Shown: positions 19,488 to 28,835 of the stretch, one piece after another
Layout of the letters: each line of letters starts with the position of its first letter
Position numbering within the stretch: the first letter of the stretch is position 1
Source of the DNA: Nitrospinota bacterium
GTDB taxonomy: Bacteria > Nitrospinota_A > UBA7883
DNA length: 35,069 bases
Direction of reading: 5' to 3'
Assembly: GCA_029879765.1 (NCBI GenBank)
Contig: JAOUPQ010000004.1
Span: 1 to 35,069, forward strand
Notes under the pieces: generated by a model
Told to the model about the DNA's origin: nothing
The model's database searches: none
Seen by the model: only the letters and a program-made list of their open reading frames with translations
Position numbers and translations under genes: made by a program

Positions 19488-22262
19488 TCAGCCGGAAAGA
19501 GCCGCCTTTATTATAAGGATGATCAGCAGGATCCCGGTTCCCAGGAACAGCGCGCCCGCAGCATAGGCCAACGCCCGCCATTTTGGAGGCCAAGGCGTAT
19601 CGGTCAGCACCTCCTCCAGCCTGCCGGATTCCTTCAGCGCGGCGTATTCCATGCTCCGTTCTTCCATATACTTCTCCTCCGGTGTGAGCCCGGTGAAGAT
19701 CACCGGATCCATGGGGAAGGAGTCCGGCCGCAGGTGGGTATTGAAGAAGTGGATGGTGAATATGAACCCCACCGCCAGCAACGCCTCGTCACTGTGGATG
19801 ACCATCGCCAGATTGATGATCCATCCCGGAAGCCACTGGGTGAAGAAGAACGGGAACCACAGCACCAGCCCGGAAATGCCGATGATGGGCACGCCCCAGA
19901 ATACCGCAAAGTAGTCGAATTTCTCCCAATAGGTGAACCGGCCATAGTCTGGACGAGGCCCCAGCCATGTGAACCATTTTACAGTCCTCCAGAACTGGCG
20001 GATGTCGTTCAGGTTGAACATCATGGAGTCCGGCCCGAATGTGAACCCAAGCCAGGAAAGCCCGCTTTTGCGTTTGAGCTGGACCAGCGCCCGGATGTGG
20101 TAAATGAAGTAACCGAAGGTGATGATCGCCGCCACCCGGTGGATGAATCCGGCCGCCGCCACTCCACCCAGCATCCAGGCCACAGTCTGGGCCCATGGCT
20201 GGTAGGAGTATTTGAGCGCCATGCCGGTGAGCGCCAACGAAAGGAAACTGATAATCACCAGAATGTGGGTGATTCGGTGTCGCAGCTCGAACCGGCGGAT
20301 GTATCGCCCGGTGGGGGTGGGGCCGACCTTGCGGGAGAAGAGGGCATGGGTCAGCGACCGTGGCAGCCACAAAAGGGTGTGTACACCAAAGAAGCCGAAT
20401 ACCCCAAAAAGCAGCAGGGTCATGAACCAGTATGTGTAATAAATGAATGGCCGATCCTCCATGGAGTGATAATCGGCATGGGGGATGAACCCAGTGAAGT
20501 TCCTGGAGATCTGTTTATGGCACTTGCCACAGGTGCTGGCCAGGTTCTCCTTGGCCACCGAGGAGCGCGGATCGGAAGCGGGGAGGATGATATGGGCCAT
20601 GTGGCAGTCGGAGCATTTGGCGGCCTTATCGTATCCCAGCTTGTGGATCTTGCCATGGATGGTTTCCTGGTATGTCTGCGCCAGTTTTTGGTGGCACCCG
20701 CCGCACTGATAATTTATCTCCTGGCTGAACTTGTGGCCTGTGACCTTGGAAATGGTATGGGCGGAATGACAATCGGCGCAAGTGGGCAGTTTAGCCCCCT
20801 TCTTCCCGTCGTCGGCGAAATGGGCGCTGTGGGAGTAGTCGGTGTATATATCCTTATGGCATCCGCCGCAGGTGGTGGGGATATTGTCCTTATATACTGT
20901 GGATGCAGGGTCGGAGCTTTTCCGCATTCCATGGGAACTGTGGCAATCGGTGCAGACCGCAGGGGCCATATGCCCCTTGGCCAGCACCTCTTTCCCGTGG
21001 ACACTGGTGGAATAATCCGCCACCGCCTTGGCCCCCATGGTGGATATGGAGGCTGGAGGAGCGGGGCCTCCATGACACCTGCCACAGAGGGAAGGGATGG
21101 CGGATTTGAATGTAGGGGATGTTTCATCCAGATGGAGCTGGATATCGTGGGCGCCATGGCACGTGGAGCAATGGGGTGCGTCCCTGGTTCCCGCTTCCAG
21201 CGCCTGCCCATGGACGCTTTGGGCATACTGGGCGCCGAATGCGCTGTGGCAATGGGCGCAATCCACCCTGTGGGCTTTGGCGCAGGGACGGTCCTCCAGT
21301 TTAGGGTCCACATCCGAATGGCAGCTTGCGCAGGCGATGGCCTTGTGGACGGAGTTCTTTATCTTTTCCTGGGGAACATGGGGTGCGGTTCCCTCCCCGT
21401 CGTGGCATTGGGCGCAAAGCGTATCGGCCACTCCCTCCGGCGCGGGAGCCTCCCTTTGGGCTGAGTGTGGCTTGTGGCAGGTGACGCAGGAGGGGAGCGC
21501 CCACGGCTTCTCCTTCCACAAGGCCACCTGAAGAGTATTCTCGTGCATAGGGCCGATTTTCAGATGGCATGAGGAGCAGGTGTCCATTATATGTCTGCGG
21601 GAGACAGCTGAATCCGGCTCTGTGCTCTTTAGCTGTCTGTGGGCGCCGTGGCAATCCACACAGGTGGCCGCCACCGCCAACCCTTTTTCGAAAAAGCTCT
21701 TCCCGTGGATCTTTTCCGGGAAATTATCGGCGACGTTCAGTTCTGTGACATCGTTCCCCCGCCGGATCGGGGCGCCCTCGCTGTGGCATTTGCCGCACAG
21801 GAAGGGGCTATTGGCCCGGTTCACCATGGAGTTCGGGGCGTTTGCCTTTTTGATTGCGTGGTCACCATGGCACTGTCGGCAGGTGGGCGCATCCGGGGCG
21901 CCCATGGCCTGGGCCTTTCCATGAGCGCCTTTCTTATACTCAAAGTTTTCACTTTTGTGGCATCCCCCGCAGGATACCTTGTCAAAGGGATATTTGTGCA
22001 ACGGTTTGGAGATATCGATCTCCATGTCCAGATCCAGCTCGACGGTAAGCTTCGCGTCGGGATGGCATTCCAGGCATTTAAGCCCTGCGTGAGGCGATTC
22101 CTTTAAAGCGTCCTCGTCCACATAGATGGATCGCGGGGCGCCTGTTTGGGAGATGATCTCTTTTTTGGTCTCGTGGCACTCCAGGCAGTCTTCCTGCCCG
22201 AAGGAAGGGGAGGGGAGGAGCATGGAAAGGAGGGCGGCAATCGCCAAGATCCTGGCTTTCAT
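19488..22262 (-). CDS. 19-CxxCH multiheme cytochrome c fused to a C-terminal b561/HydC-type diheme membrane domain (CbcL-like architecture)
   Basis: I counted 19 CxxCH motifs in the periplasmic part plus one degenerate CAKAH; C-terminal TM helices with conserved His (ELRHRITH, GFIHRVA, FIYHIRA, MVIHSDEALL, TIHFFNTHLRP). Signal peptide present. Confidence 0.88.
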   Translation of the reverse strand: MKARILAIAALLSMLLPSPSFGQEDCLECHETKKEIISQTGAPRSIYVDEDALKESPHAGLKCLECHPDAKLTVELDLDMEIDISKPLHKYPFDKVSCGGCHKSENFEYKKGAHGKAQAMGAPDAPTCRQCHGDHAIKKANAPNSMVNRANSPFLCGKCHSEGAPIRRGNDVTELNVADNFPEKIHGKSFFEKGLAVAATCVDCHGAHRQLKSTEPDSAVSRRHIMDTCSSCHLKIGPMHENTLQVALWKEKPWALPSCVTCHKPHSAQREAPAPEGVADTLCAQCHDGEGTAPHVPQEKIKNSVHKAIACASCHSDVDPKLEDRPCAKAHRVDCAHCHSAFGAQYAQSVHGQALEAGTRDAPHCSTCHGAHDIQLHLDETSPTFKSAIPSLCGRCHGGPAPPASISTMGAKAVADYSTSVHGKEVLAKGHMAPAVCTDCHSSHGMRKSSDPASTVYKDNIPTTCGGCHKDIYTDYSHSAHFADDGKKGAKLPTCADCHSAHTISKVTGHKFSQEINYQCGGCHQKLAQTYQETIHGKIHKLGYDKAAKCSDCHMAHIILPASDPRSSVAKENLASTCGKCHKQISRNFTGFIPHADYHSMEDRPFIYYTYWFMTLLLFGVFGFFGVHTLLWLPRSLTHALFSRKVGPTPTGRYIRRFELRHRITHILVIISFLSLALTGMALKYSYQPWAQTVAWMLGGVAAAGFIHRVAAIITFGYFIYHIRALVQLKRKSGLSWLGFTFGPDSMMFNLNDIRQFWRTVKWFTWLGPRPDYGRFTYWEKFDYFAVFWGVPIIGISGLVLWFPFFFTQWLPGWIINLAMVIHSDEALLAVGFIFTIHFFNTHLRPDSFPMDPVIFTGLTPEEKYMEERSMEYAALKESGRLEEVLTDTPWPPKWRALAYAAGALFLGTGILLIILIIKAALSG

Positions 22263-22300
22263 CGCTCCTCCTTAATGCTCAGAAAAAATGTAAACCCCCG

Positions 22301-22341
22301 GGCGGGGAGGACGGGGATAAATCCCCTATCCTCCAGCCGCC
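22301..22341 (-). terminator. Long intercistronic hairpin between mtrB-like and 19-heme genes (terminator/attenuator/processing site)
   Basis: GGCGG.GGAGGA.GGGGA-TAAA-TCCCC..TCCTCC..CCGCC: 16 paired positions with small internal mismatches; on the minus strand a TTTTTT run follows about 12 nt downstream. Confidence 0.5.
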
Positions 22342-22361
22342 TGGCTCTCACTAAACCAAAG

Positions 22362-24629
22362 TCACTTCCCCAGCGACCATACGATAAACACCATGGCCTT
22401 ATTGGCCGTAAAGTCAGATTCCTGGGGAACCATGGTGATAACTTCCCGTATGGCGTCGGAAGCCGGCTCCACATCGTCCAGCGACCAGTTGTCCGCTGTA
22501 TACGTCTCCATGGCGTATCCCAACCCGAAGGTCAGGGCGTCGGAGAAGCGATACTTGGCTGTCACATCGATGGAAGTCAGCTTCGTTTTCAGATCCGGCA
22601 TGGCGGTGATATCTCCCACACCGCTGTTCCCGGTCAGAGTGATCGCAGTGGACGAGTCGGACACCGAGTAGTACGCCCCGATATCCAGCTTGTCGTCCAT
22701 CAGGACCACCATTGCCCCAAGCCCGATGGTGGGAGTCTTGTCCTCGTGAGTGGCCCACCAATCGTTATTGGGATCATCGAACATGGTGATCTTACTACCG
22801 CCGCCCCTGTAATACCTGGATGCCTGTTCCGCCGTCATGCTGTCCAAAGTATAGAAGGCGAACAGGGCCAGATGCTTGTCCGGGCGCACGGTCACGTCAG
22901 CCGTGACGCTGGATCCCTTGGAGCTGGTCAGCCCCATCTCCGATTCGCCATACTTGTCCTCGATGGCGGTATAAGAGAGGGTACCGCAGAATGTGGCCGA
23001 GGGCCACACCCCCACAGTTGCGCCGGTGGTGATCCTGTCTCTGGCCGCGATGTCATACTTTCGCATCAGGGGATGATCGTCAAAAGCGGTAACGGGATTC
23101 TGCCCATGGACGTATTCCGGAGTATGATACGCGTCATACACGGCAGCTTCCTCATAGTGCCCGTCGATCTTCCTGCTGGAGCTTGCGTAATTGACCCTCA
23201 GGTTGCCAACCCCGAAATTGTGGGTGATCCCGGCGTTGACCTTGTCCTCGATAGTCTTGGCCACTTCCCTATAGGAGCGCTCCACCGTCTGGTTGAGGTA
23301 TCCCACTTTCAGGATGGTGGCAGGGGCCAGGGTATATGCCAGATCCGCCTTCATATCGGTTTTGGAATGATCCACCGGCAGGTTGTTCAGCGCATGGCCT
23401 CCGTCTATCCCGTCCTGAGCCACTCCGGAATCGAGCGGGATATAGATGAAGGTATCCATGGGTGTTTTATTGTCGGTGGTGTAACTGCGAAACTCCAGGG
23501 CGACGTTCAGCTTGTCCACGGGTTTGGAGTTGGCCTTGATCGCATAGTTCATGACATCGATCTGGGCCTCCGCGCCGCTTCTGGGCAGCGGAGTCGCCAC
23601 CGTGGAATTGGCATTATACGAATAGTCGGCCAGATCGTTGTTCTGCTTGCTGGTGGCCGAATCCACATTCAGCGACAGAGACGTGTTCAGCGGCAGATCG
23701 TTCAACCCGCCAGCCAGGCCGAACCTCTGGTATGTGTTCGACGGAGGCAGGCTCGTCTTGCCCCGGGTGGGATAGTTCACTCCACTTACCGTGGTGGGAA
23801 ACGGGTTATCCCAGATCAGGTACTCGTTGGCGTTGTCGAAGGTGGACGCTTCGAAATCGAGCTTGGCGAAAGCGTTTTCACTTCTCCAGAACAGCGCGAT
23901 GGACATGTCGTTGGTGGTGTAATCCACCGGTCCTGGCAGGTCCACTGCCCTGTTGTTGCCGCCGGATGTACCCAGGGCGCCGATCACGGGCCTCGTGCCG
24001 TCCCTCTTGTCGCTGGAATAGCGCACTTCCACCATGAACATCCCCAGGGGGATTTCAAACTCGGCGGAGGTGGTCTTCCGGTCCACTCGCAGCTTGATGT
24101 CGCGGGCGGCGGAGCTGAGCTGATCCACCATATCCCCCGTATAGTTACCGGGAGTGAATCCGGCGGGCAGGGTCAGGTCCGCTGTGCCATCGCCTTCATA
24201 AATGGTTTTGGCGTCAGAGGATATCAGCCATGGGCTCTGGTCGAACTTCAAAGTTACCTCGTATCCGCCCAGAGACCCGAACTCCAACTTGATCGATCTG
24301 CTGTCGAGCCCCAGATCCTTGCCTTCCAGTTCAAGGTAGAAAAGATCCCTGTCGAATTCCAGCTCCAGTTCGCCGACAAGGAATGTTCCCTTGTCATCGA
24401 TTCCGTTGAATTTGCCATAGTGGGCGGAGACATGGTCAATATCCACATTCTGGGCGCCGAGGGTGATTTCACCTTCCAGTTCGCCTTCCGCCAGGGCGGC
24501 TTGTGGCCATGCCGCCAGGGTCAACGTGACAAGGAGCGCTGCGAACAGCCACAGGGGCGCTCCCACGATCATTCCGGCCCGCTCCGGGTTCTTCCTCCCG
24601 GCGCCTGGGCTAAAATATAAACTATTCAT
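22362..24629 (-). CDS. MtrB/PioB-family decaheme-associated outer-membrane beta-barrel
   Basis: Signal peptide; FGLAGGLNDLPLNTSLSLNVDSATSKQNNDL and alternating beta-strand pattern; directly downstream of an MtrA-like gene; start MNSLYFSPG with AAGGAGG upstream. Confidence 0.82.
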   Translation of the reverse strand: MNSLYFSPGAGRKNPERAGMIVGAPLWLFAALLVTLTLAAWPQAALAEGELEGEITLGAQNVDIDHVSAHYGKFNGIDDKGTFLVGELELEFDRDLFYLELEGKDLGLDSRSIKLEFGSLGGYEVTLKFDQSPWLISSDAKTIYEGDGTADLTLPAGFTPGNYTGDMVDQLSSAARDIKLRVDRKTTSAEFEIPLGMFMVEVRYSSDKRDGTRPVIGALGTSGGNNRAVDLPGPVDYTTNDMSIALFWRSENAFAKLDFEASTFDNANEYLIWDNPFPTTVSGVNYPTRGKTSLPPSNTYQRFGLAGGLNDLPLNTSLSLNVDSATSKQNNDLADYSYNANSTVATPLPRSGAEAQIDVMNYAIKANSKPVDKLNVALEFRSYTTDNKTPMDTFIYIPLDSGVAQDGIDGGHALNNLPVDHSKTDMKADLAYTLAPATILKVGYLNQTVERSYREVAKTIEDKVNAGITHNFGVGNLRVNYASSSRKIDGHYEEAAVYDAYHTPEYVHGQNPVTAFDDHPLMRKYDIAARDRITTGATVGVWPSATFCGTLSYTAIEDKYGESEMGLTSSKGSSVTADVTVRPDKHLALFAFYTLDSMTAEQASRYYRGGGSKITMFDDPNNDWWATHEDKTPTIGLGAMVVLMDDKLDIGAYYSVSDSSTAITLTGNSGVGDITAMPDLKTKLTSIDVTAKYRFSDALTFGLGYAMETYTADNWSLDDVEPASDAIREVITMVPQESDFTANKAMVFIVWSLGK

Positions 24630-24639
24630 GGTAGCCTCC

Positions 24640-25629
24640 TTATCTTGTAAATCTAGGTCCTGACGGATGGTTGGAGCCATGCACCTGCATATGGCAGTTC
24701 ACGCATCCCCTGTATATCTGCTGCTTCGCCGCTCCGGCGTTCACCGGCAGGCCCGAGCCGTTGTATAACGTGCTTGGGTGGTAGTTGGCGTTGTGGCAGG
24801 TTTGGCACAGGTATGGCTGTTTCATCTTCAACAGGCTTTCGTAGTTGGACCCATGAGGATTGTGGCAGTTGCCGCAATTTTCCCTCACCGGGGGATGCTC
24901 CCACAGCAACGGGCCGCGTTTTTCGGCGTGGCAGGAGTAGCAGTTCTCATTGACGGAAGCCTGGCGCAGGTTCGCAGGACCCTTTCCACCGTGGGGCTCA
25001 TGGCAATCCACGCAGGTCATTTTCCCTTCGCGCAGGGGCATGTGGGATGAGCGCATCATGGCCGAGCGCTTGTCCATATGGCAGTTGACGCAAACTTCGG
25101 TGGCCACATTGACTTGCTCAGGCAGGCGCCTAAGTTGCGGGGTCAGCTTCACCGGAGCAGCCGCCAGTTTGCGCTGGTGGCAGTCGATACAGCTAAGGTT
25201 GGCCGCCTCGTGGGAGCTTCCGGCCCAGTGGGTCATCCCTTTTGTTCCAAAATGGCAGTTGAGGCAGATGGCCCTGATTTCCCCCGGGGTGAGGGGCGAG
25301 TCTTTTGACAGGCCCACGATCAGGCTTTTGTCCACAGGGGCCGAGCCCGGCTCGCTTTTGGCCTTGGCGTCGGTCATGTGGCGGGTTCCATCACCATGGC
25401 AAGCCTGGCAACCCATAACCATGCTTTCACTCGATGGGTTTTTTGTAAAAACCTGGCCATGTTTTGTGGGGAGCCATTTGTCGATGTAGTCTTTGTGGCA
25501 TTTCCCGCAGGTCTTCACTGCGCTTTGCGCGTCTTCCGCTGTCACCGCTCCCCATGCCGTCGGCGGGACGGCAGCGGTGATGAACAACAAGACGGCCCCA
25601 TACAGGAAAGCTCTCCTCCATGGGTTCAT
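24640..25629 (-). CDS. MtrA/DmsE-like periplasmic decaheme c-type cytochrome
   Basis: Exactly 10 CxxCH motifs in 329 aa with signal peptide; GGTGCAGCAATG start context; paired with the MtrB-like barrel. Confidence 0.88.
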   Translation of the reverse strand: MNPWRRAFLYGAVLLFITAAVPPTAWGAVTAEDAQSAVKTCGKCHKDYIDKWLPTKHGQVFTKNPSSESMVMGCQACHGDGTRHMTDAKAKSEPGSAPVDKSLIVGLSKDSPLTPGEIRAICLNCHFGTKGMTHWAGSSHEAANLSCIDCHQRKLAAAPVKLTPQLRRLPEQVNVATEVCVNCHMDKRSAMMRSSHMPLREGKMTCVDCHEPHGGKGPANLRQASVNENCYSCHAEKRGPLLWEHPPVRENCGNCHNPHGSNYESLLKMKQPYLCQTCHNANYHPSTLYNGSGLPVNAGAAKQQIYRGCVNCHMQVHGSNHPSGPRFTR

Positions 25630-25691
25630 TGCTGCACCTCCTTTTGTTTAAATGTTTTTAAAAGGATCCAGATGTCGATCCAAAAAGAAAA

Positions 25692-25716
25692 GGACGCGCC
25701 GAAAAGCGACGCGTCC
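25692..25716 (-). terminator. Intrinsic terminator/attenuator-like hairpin in the mtrA-like leader
   Basis: Minus strand GGACGCG-TCGCTTTTCGG-CGCGTCC followed by TTTTCTTTTT, 63 nt upstream of the decaheme start codon. Confidence 0.6.
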
Positions 25717-25859
25717 CGAGAAACAACAAAGATAGGAAGGTTGGGCAAGGCGCACAAAAGCCGGAAGTAATGATGTACTAAAACGGCACATTACGGAACA
25801 CTTCTCACTTTCCACTTCAAGCACTCCAGCCTATAGAAAATGTATGAATCCCCCCCAAA

Positions 25860-25874
25860 CCCGCATCAGGCGGG
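25860..25874 (-). terminator. Short hairpin downstream of the NrfD-like gene
   Basis: CCCGC-ATCAG-GCGGG; on the minus strand followed by TTTGGGGGGG. Confidence 0.25.
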
Positions 25875-25973
25875 AGTGGATGATTTTACTCTAGCGCTTA
25901 CATATGAATATAGGTTCCTAACACCATAATTTACAAATATCATCGGAAATAATCTCACAATATCTGTTGAAAT

Positions 25974-27209
25974 TCATGCCGTGACCACCCTTTCCCGGTT
26001 TTCCTCTGGCTCTTCAATATGTGTCTCGCCCGAATAGACCGGGAGGGTGAACTTGAGCAGCAGCGTATAGATCAGCGCTCCGGTCGCCCAGATGCCCACG
26101 CTCACCCCCAGCTCTATGCCGGAGGGCCAATACTCATAGATCTCCCCCAGGGTGGAAGGAGTGAAGCCTGGAATCACCAGTCCGAATCCCTTTTCGATAT
26201 ACACCCCCACGATTATCAGCACACATCCTATGTTCAGCAGCGCGATATTCCGCCGGGTGGCGGGAACAACGAAAATCACCAGCGCGGTGAGGTTCAGCGC
26301 CAGCGATGTCCACATAAGAGGGACCAGTCCATGGTGGCCATGCAGCCCGAAATACATATATTTCAGCGGCGCCAGGTGGACGCTGTTGGAGTAGAACTCC
26401 TTGAAGACCTCGCAGCCCAGCAGGAATATGTTGAGCGCCATGGTATAGGCGATCAGCTCGGCCACCTTCCGGATGGCCATGATGTCTATGTTTATGCGGG
26501 TGAATTTCCCCACGATCTGGAACACCAGGATGATGATGGCCGGCCCGGAGCAAAAGGCCGACGCCAGGAACCTGGGCGCCAGGATGCCGGCGTTCCAGAA
26601 TGGGCGGGCCGGAAGGCCGTTATACAGGAACGCCGTGACCGTGTGGATGCTCACCGCCCAGGGGATGGACAGGATGATCAGCGGCATGATGGGCGCATAG
26701 CTCTTTCCCTCGTAGATCTTGTAGAGCACATACAGGAAGATGATCGCGTTGATGAAAAGGTAACCGTTGAGCACCACCACGTCCCACACCAAAAGCGAGC
26801 TGGGAAAGTTCGGCGTGCCGATCAGCGGGGCCATGTGCAGTATCCTTTCCGGGCGGCCAAGGTCCGCCGTGACGAACATGATGCACATGCAGATGGCCGT
26901 GATGGCCATTATCTCCCCCAGAAAGACGATCTCCTTTATCGGGCCGAAATGGTATATATACGCAGGCACCACCAGCAGCACCGCCGCCGCCGCCACTCCC
27001 ACCAGGAAAGTGAAATTGGCGATGTAGAATCCCCAGGAGACTTCGTCTCGGATGGATGTGACGATGAACCCTTGGTTCCACTGGACACTATACGCGTATA
27101 GCCCAATTCCCATGACGGCCAGCAGGAAGAATATCCAGGCGTAGTACAGGGGGCTGCCATGGAAAATGTTCATCAGCGCCACCAGGAAGTTTCTTATCTT
27201 GTGAAACAT
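25974..27209 (-). CDS. NrfD/PsrC-family (HybB/DsrP-like) integral membrane quinone-interacting subunit, module A
   Basis: Multiple TM helices; GFYIANFTFLVGVAAAAVLLVVPAYIYHF, TADLGRPERILHMAP typical of HybB/DsrP-type NrfD proteins; downstream of the FeS gene. Confidence 0.88.
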   Translation of the reverse strand: MFHKIRNFLVALMNIFHGSPLYYAWIFFLLAVMGIGLYAYSVQWNQGFIVTSIRDEVSWGFYIANFTFLVGVAAAAVLLVVPAYIYHFGPIKEIVFLGEIMAITAICMCIMFVTADLGRPERILHMAPLIGTPNFPSSLLVWDVVVLNGYLFINAIIFLYVLYKIYEGKSYAPIMPLIILSIPWAVSIHTVTAFLYNGLPARPFWNAGILAPRFLASAFCSGPAIIILVFQIVGKFTRINIDIMAIRKVAELIAYTMALNIFLLGCEVFKEFYSNSVHLAPLKYMYFGLHGHHGLVPLMWTSLALNLTALVIFVVPATRRNIALLNIGCVLIIVGVYIEKGFGLVIPGFTPSTLGEIYEYWPSGIELGVSVGIWATGALIYTLLLKFTLPVYSGETHIEEPEENRERVVTA

Positions 27210-27220
27210 GACGCCCCCTC

Positions 27221-28126
27221 CTAGAAAAAGTAGTAGAACTTGGGTTGGGTGTTCAGGTCTTCCTTAAGCCGGAACACCCTCTTGTGCTCCAGCAGATATC
27301 GCATCTCGCTCTCCGGGTCCAGCAAATTGCCGAACTTGCGCGCCCCCACCGGGCAGATTTCCGCGCAGGCCGGATATTTTCCTTCCCGTGTCCTCTGGAT
27401 GCAGAATGTGCATTTCTCCACCACCCCCTTGGGCCTGGGGCGGTTGCCCAGGTAATGGGTGTTGGTGTTGATCTCATCCTTGGGGATGTCCGGTTCCGCC
27501 AGATTGAAGTGCCTGGCGCCATAGGGGCAGGCGGCCATGCAATATCGGCATCCTATGCACCAGTCGTAATCTACCACCACTATACCGTCCGGCTCTTTCC
27601 AGGTGGCCCCCGTGGGGCACACCTTGACGCAGGCCGACTGCTCGCACATCTGGCACCCGATGGGCATATAGAAGTATCCCTCTTCAGGCACCAGCGCCGG
27701 GTCGTAGTACCTTGTGGAGTTCTCCAGGTCGGCCCACTTGTCCCCCATCTTCGTGCGCATCACCGATATCCAGTGGATCTGCGGGTCGCGGCTTTGGTTG
27801 TTCTCCCCCACGCAGGCATAGACGCATCTGCGGCAGCCGATGCACCGGGACAGGTCCAGGCCATAGCCGAACAGGGTTCCCTCCATCGGAGCGGTGGCCT
27901 TCACCACAAATTCCCTGCCATATTTTGCCGAGTATTCTTTTTCCAGCTTGGCCAGGGTGGATTTTAGCTCCTCCTTGTCCATCTCCTTGAAGTGGCTTTG
28001 GAAGAAGCGATCCCAATTGATATTGTTCACACATCCCTGCGTGGCCAGCCCTGCCATCCCGGCGGTGGCCGCCTTCATGAACCCGCGCCGGTTCATCTGT
28101 TTTTTGTTGTCCGGCTTATTTTTCAT
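27221..28126 (-). CDS. Tat-exported ferredoxin-like FeS protein with four [4Fe-4S] motifs (HybA/DsrO-like), module A
   Basis: NRRGFMKAATAGMAG Tat signal; CIGCRRCVYAC, CQMCEQSACVKVC, CIGCRYCMAAC, CTFC...CAEICPVGAR (16 Cys). Confidence 0.9.
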   Translation of the reverse strand: MKNKPDNKKQMNRRGFMKAATAGMAGLATQGCVNNINWDRFFQSHFKEMDKEELKSTLAKLEKEYSAKYGREFVVKATAPMEGTLFGYGLDLSRCIGCRRCVYACVGENNQSRDPQIHWISVMRTKMGDKWADLENSTRYYDPALVPEEGYFYMPIGCQMCEQSACVKVCPTGATWKEPDGIVVVDYDWCIGCRYCMAACPYGARHFNLAEPDIPKDEINTNTHYLGNRPRPKGVVEKCTFCIQRTREGKYPACAEICPVGARKFGNLLDPESEMRYLLEHKRVFRLKEDLNTQPKFYYFF

Positions 28127-28793
28127 CTTTCTTCCTCAAAGCCAGCTTCGAAGGCGGGATGGGCGCCGGCTTGGGTTCGAGCTTCTGAAACTTGGGATTG
28201 TGCGGGTTGTGGCAGAGGATACACACCCAGTATTCCTTCTCTCCGTTCCAATATCCGGTGCGTTTGCCGTGGATGCCAAAAGACCAGTCGCGGAACTTGA
28301 TGCCATGGCACTGGCCGCAATACTTGAACGCCGCCTGGGGGACCAGATCTTTTTCCAGCTTATCCAGGGGGGTATTTATAACTTGGAAATTGGTGGTTTC
28401 CACATTCTTGGCCTCGCCCACGTTGGCCCCTTTCGGATTGCCCCCATGGCACTTTTCGCAGGTGACCTTGTTTTTGGAGTGTTTGCTCTTGTCCCAGTCC
28501 AGCACCAGCTTCTCATACTTCTCCTTTTCATAATGGCACCGAACGCACACCGACTCATGCTCGAAAAGGCGCAAAAGCAGGCCGAACTCGTCAACTATCT
28601 CCCCATCAGGGTTGACGAAGTATCCCGGGTGATCCTTGGAAGGGACAAGCTCCTCCTCGTCCTGGCCCCAAGCGGAGGGGAAGGAAAGGGCCAGCAGGCA
28701 AGCCAAGGCCGCGTACAAGGCGGACCTGGCCACCCGTGCGGGAATAGGGACCATCCCCCCATTCCCGGAAGATGCAACGCTATTGGACATCAT
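28116..28793 (-). CDS. Tetraheme c-type cytochrome, module A
   Basis: Signal-like N-terminus; CVRCH, CEKCH, CGQCH, CILCH; overlaps the FeS gene start by 11 nt. Confidence 0.85.
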   Translation of the reverse strand: MMSNSVASSGNGGMVPIPARVARSALYAALACLLALSFPSAWGQDEEELVPSKDHPGYFVNPDGEIVDEFGLLLRLFEHESVCVRCHYEKEKYEKLVLDWDKSKHSKNKVTCEKCHGGNPKGANVGEAKNVETTNFQVINTPLDKLEKDLVPQAAFKYCGQCHGIKFRDWSFGIHGKRTGYWNGEKEYWVCILCHNPHNPKFQKLEPKPAPIPPSKLALRKKDEK

Positions 28794-28835
28794 GCCACCA
28801 CTGCGTTACTTGACCGGCGTCAAGGCCGCTGCCGG

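Noticed and set aside
19734-21464. 576-aa plus-strand ORF
   Set aside because: Antisense to the 19-heme cytochrome; the apparent pattern arises from complemented CxxCH codons.
22146-24620. 824-aa plus-strand ORF
   Set aside because: Antisense to the well-supported MtrB/PioB-like gene; the translation lacks recognisable domains and reflects stop-codon depletion in GC-rich DNA.
26019-27101. 360-aa plus-strand ORF rich in His/Asp/Arg
   Set aside because: Antisense to the NrfD-like membrane protein; composition is the mirror of hydrophobic codons.
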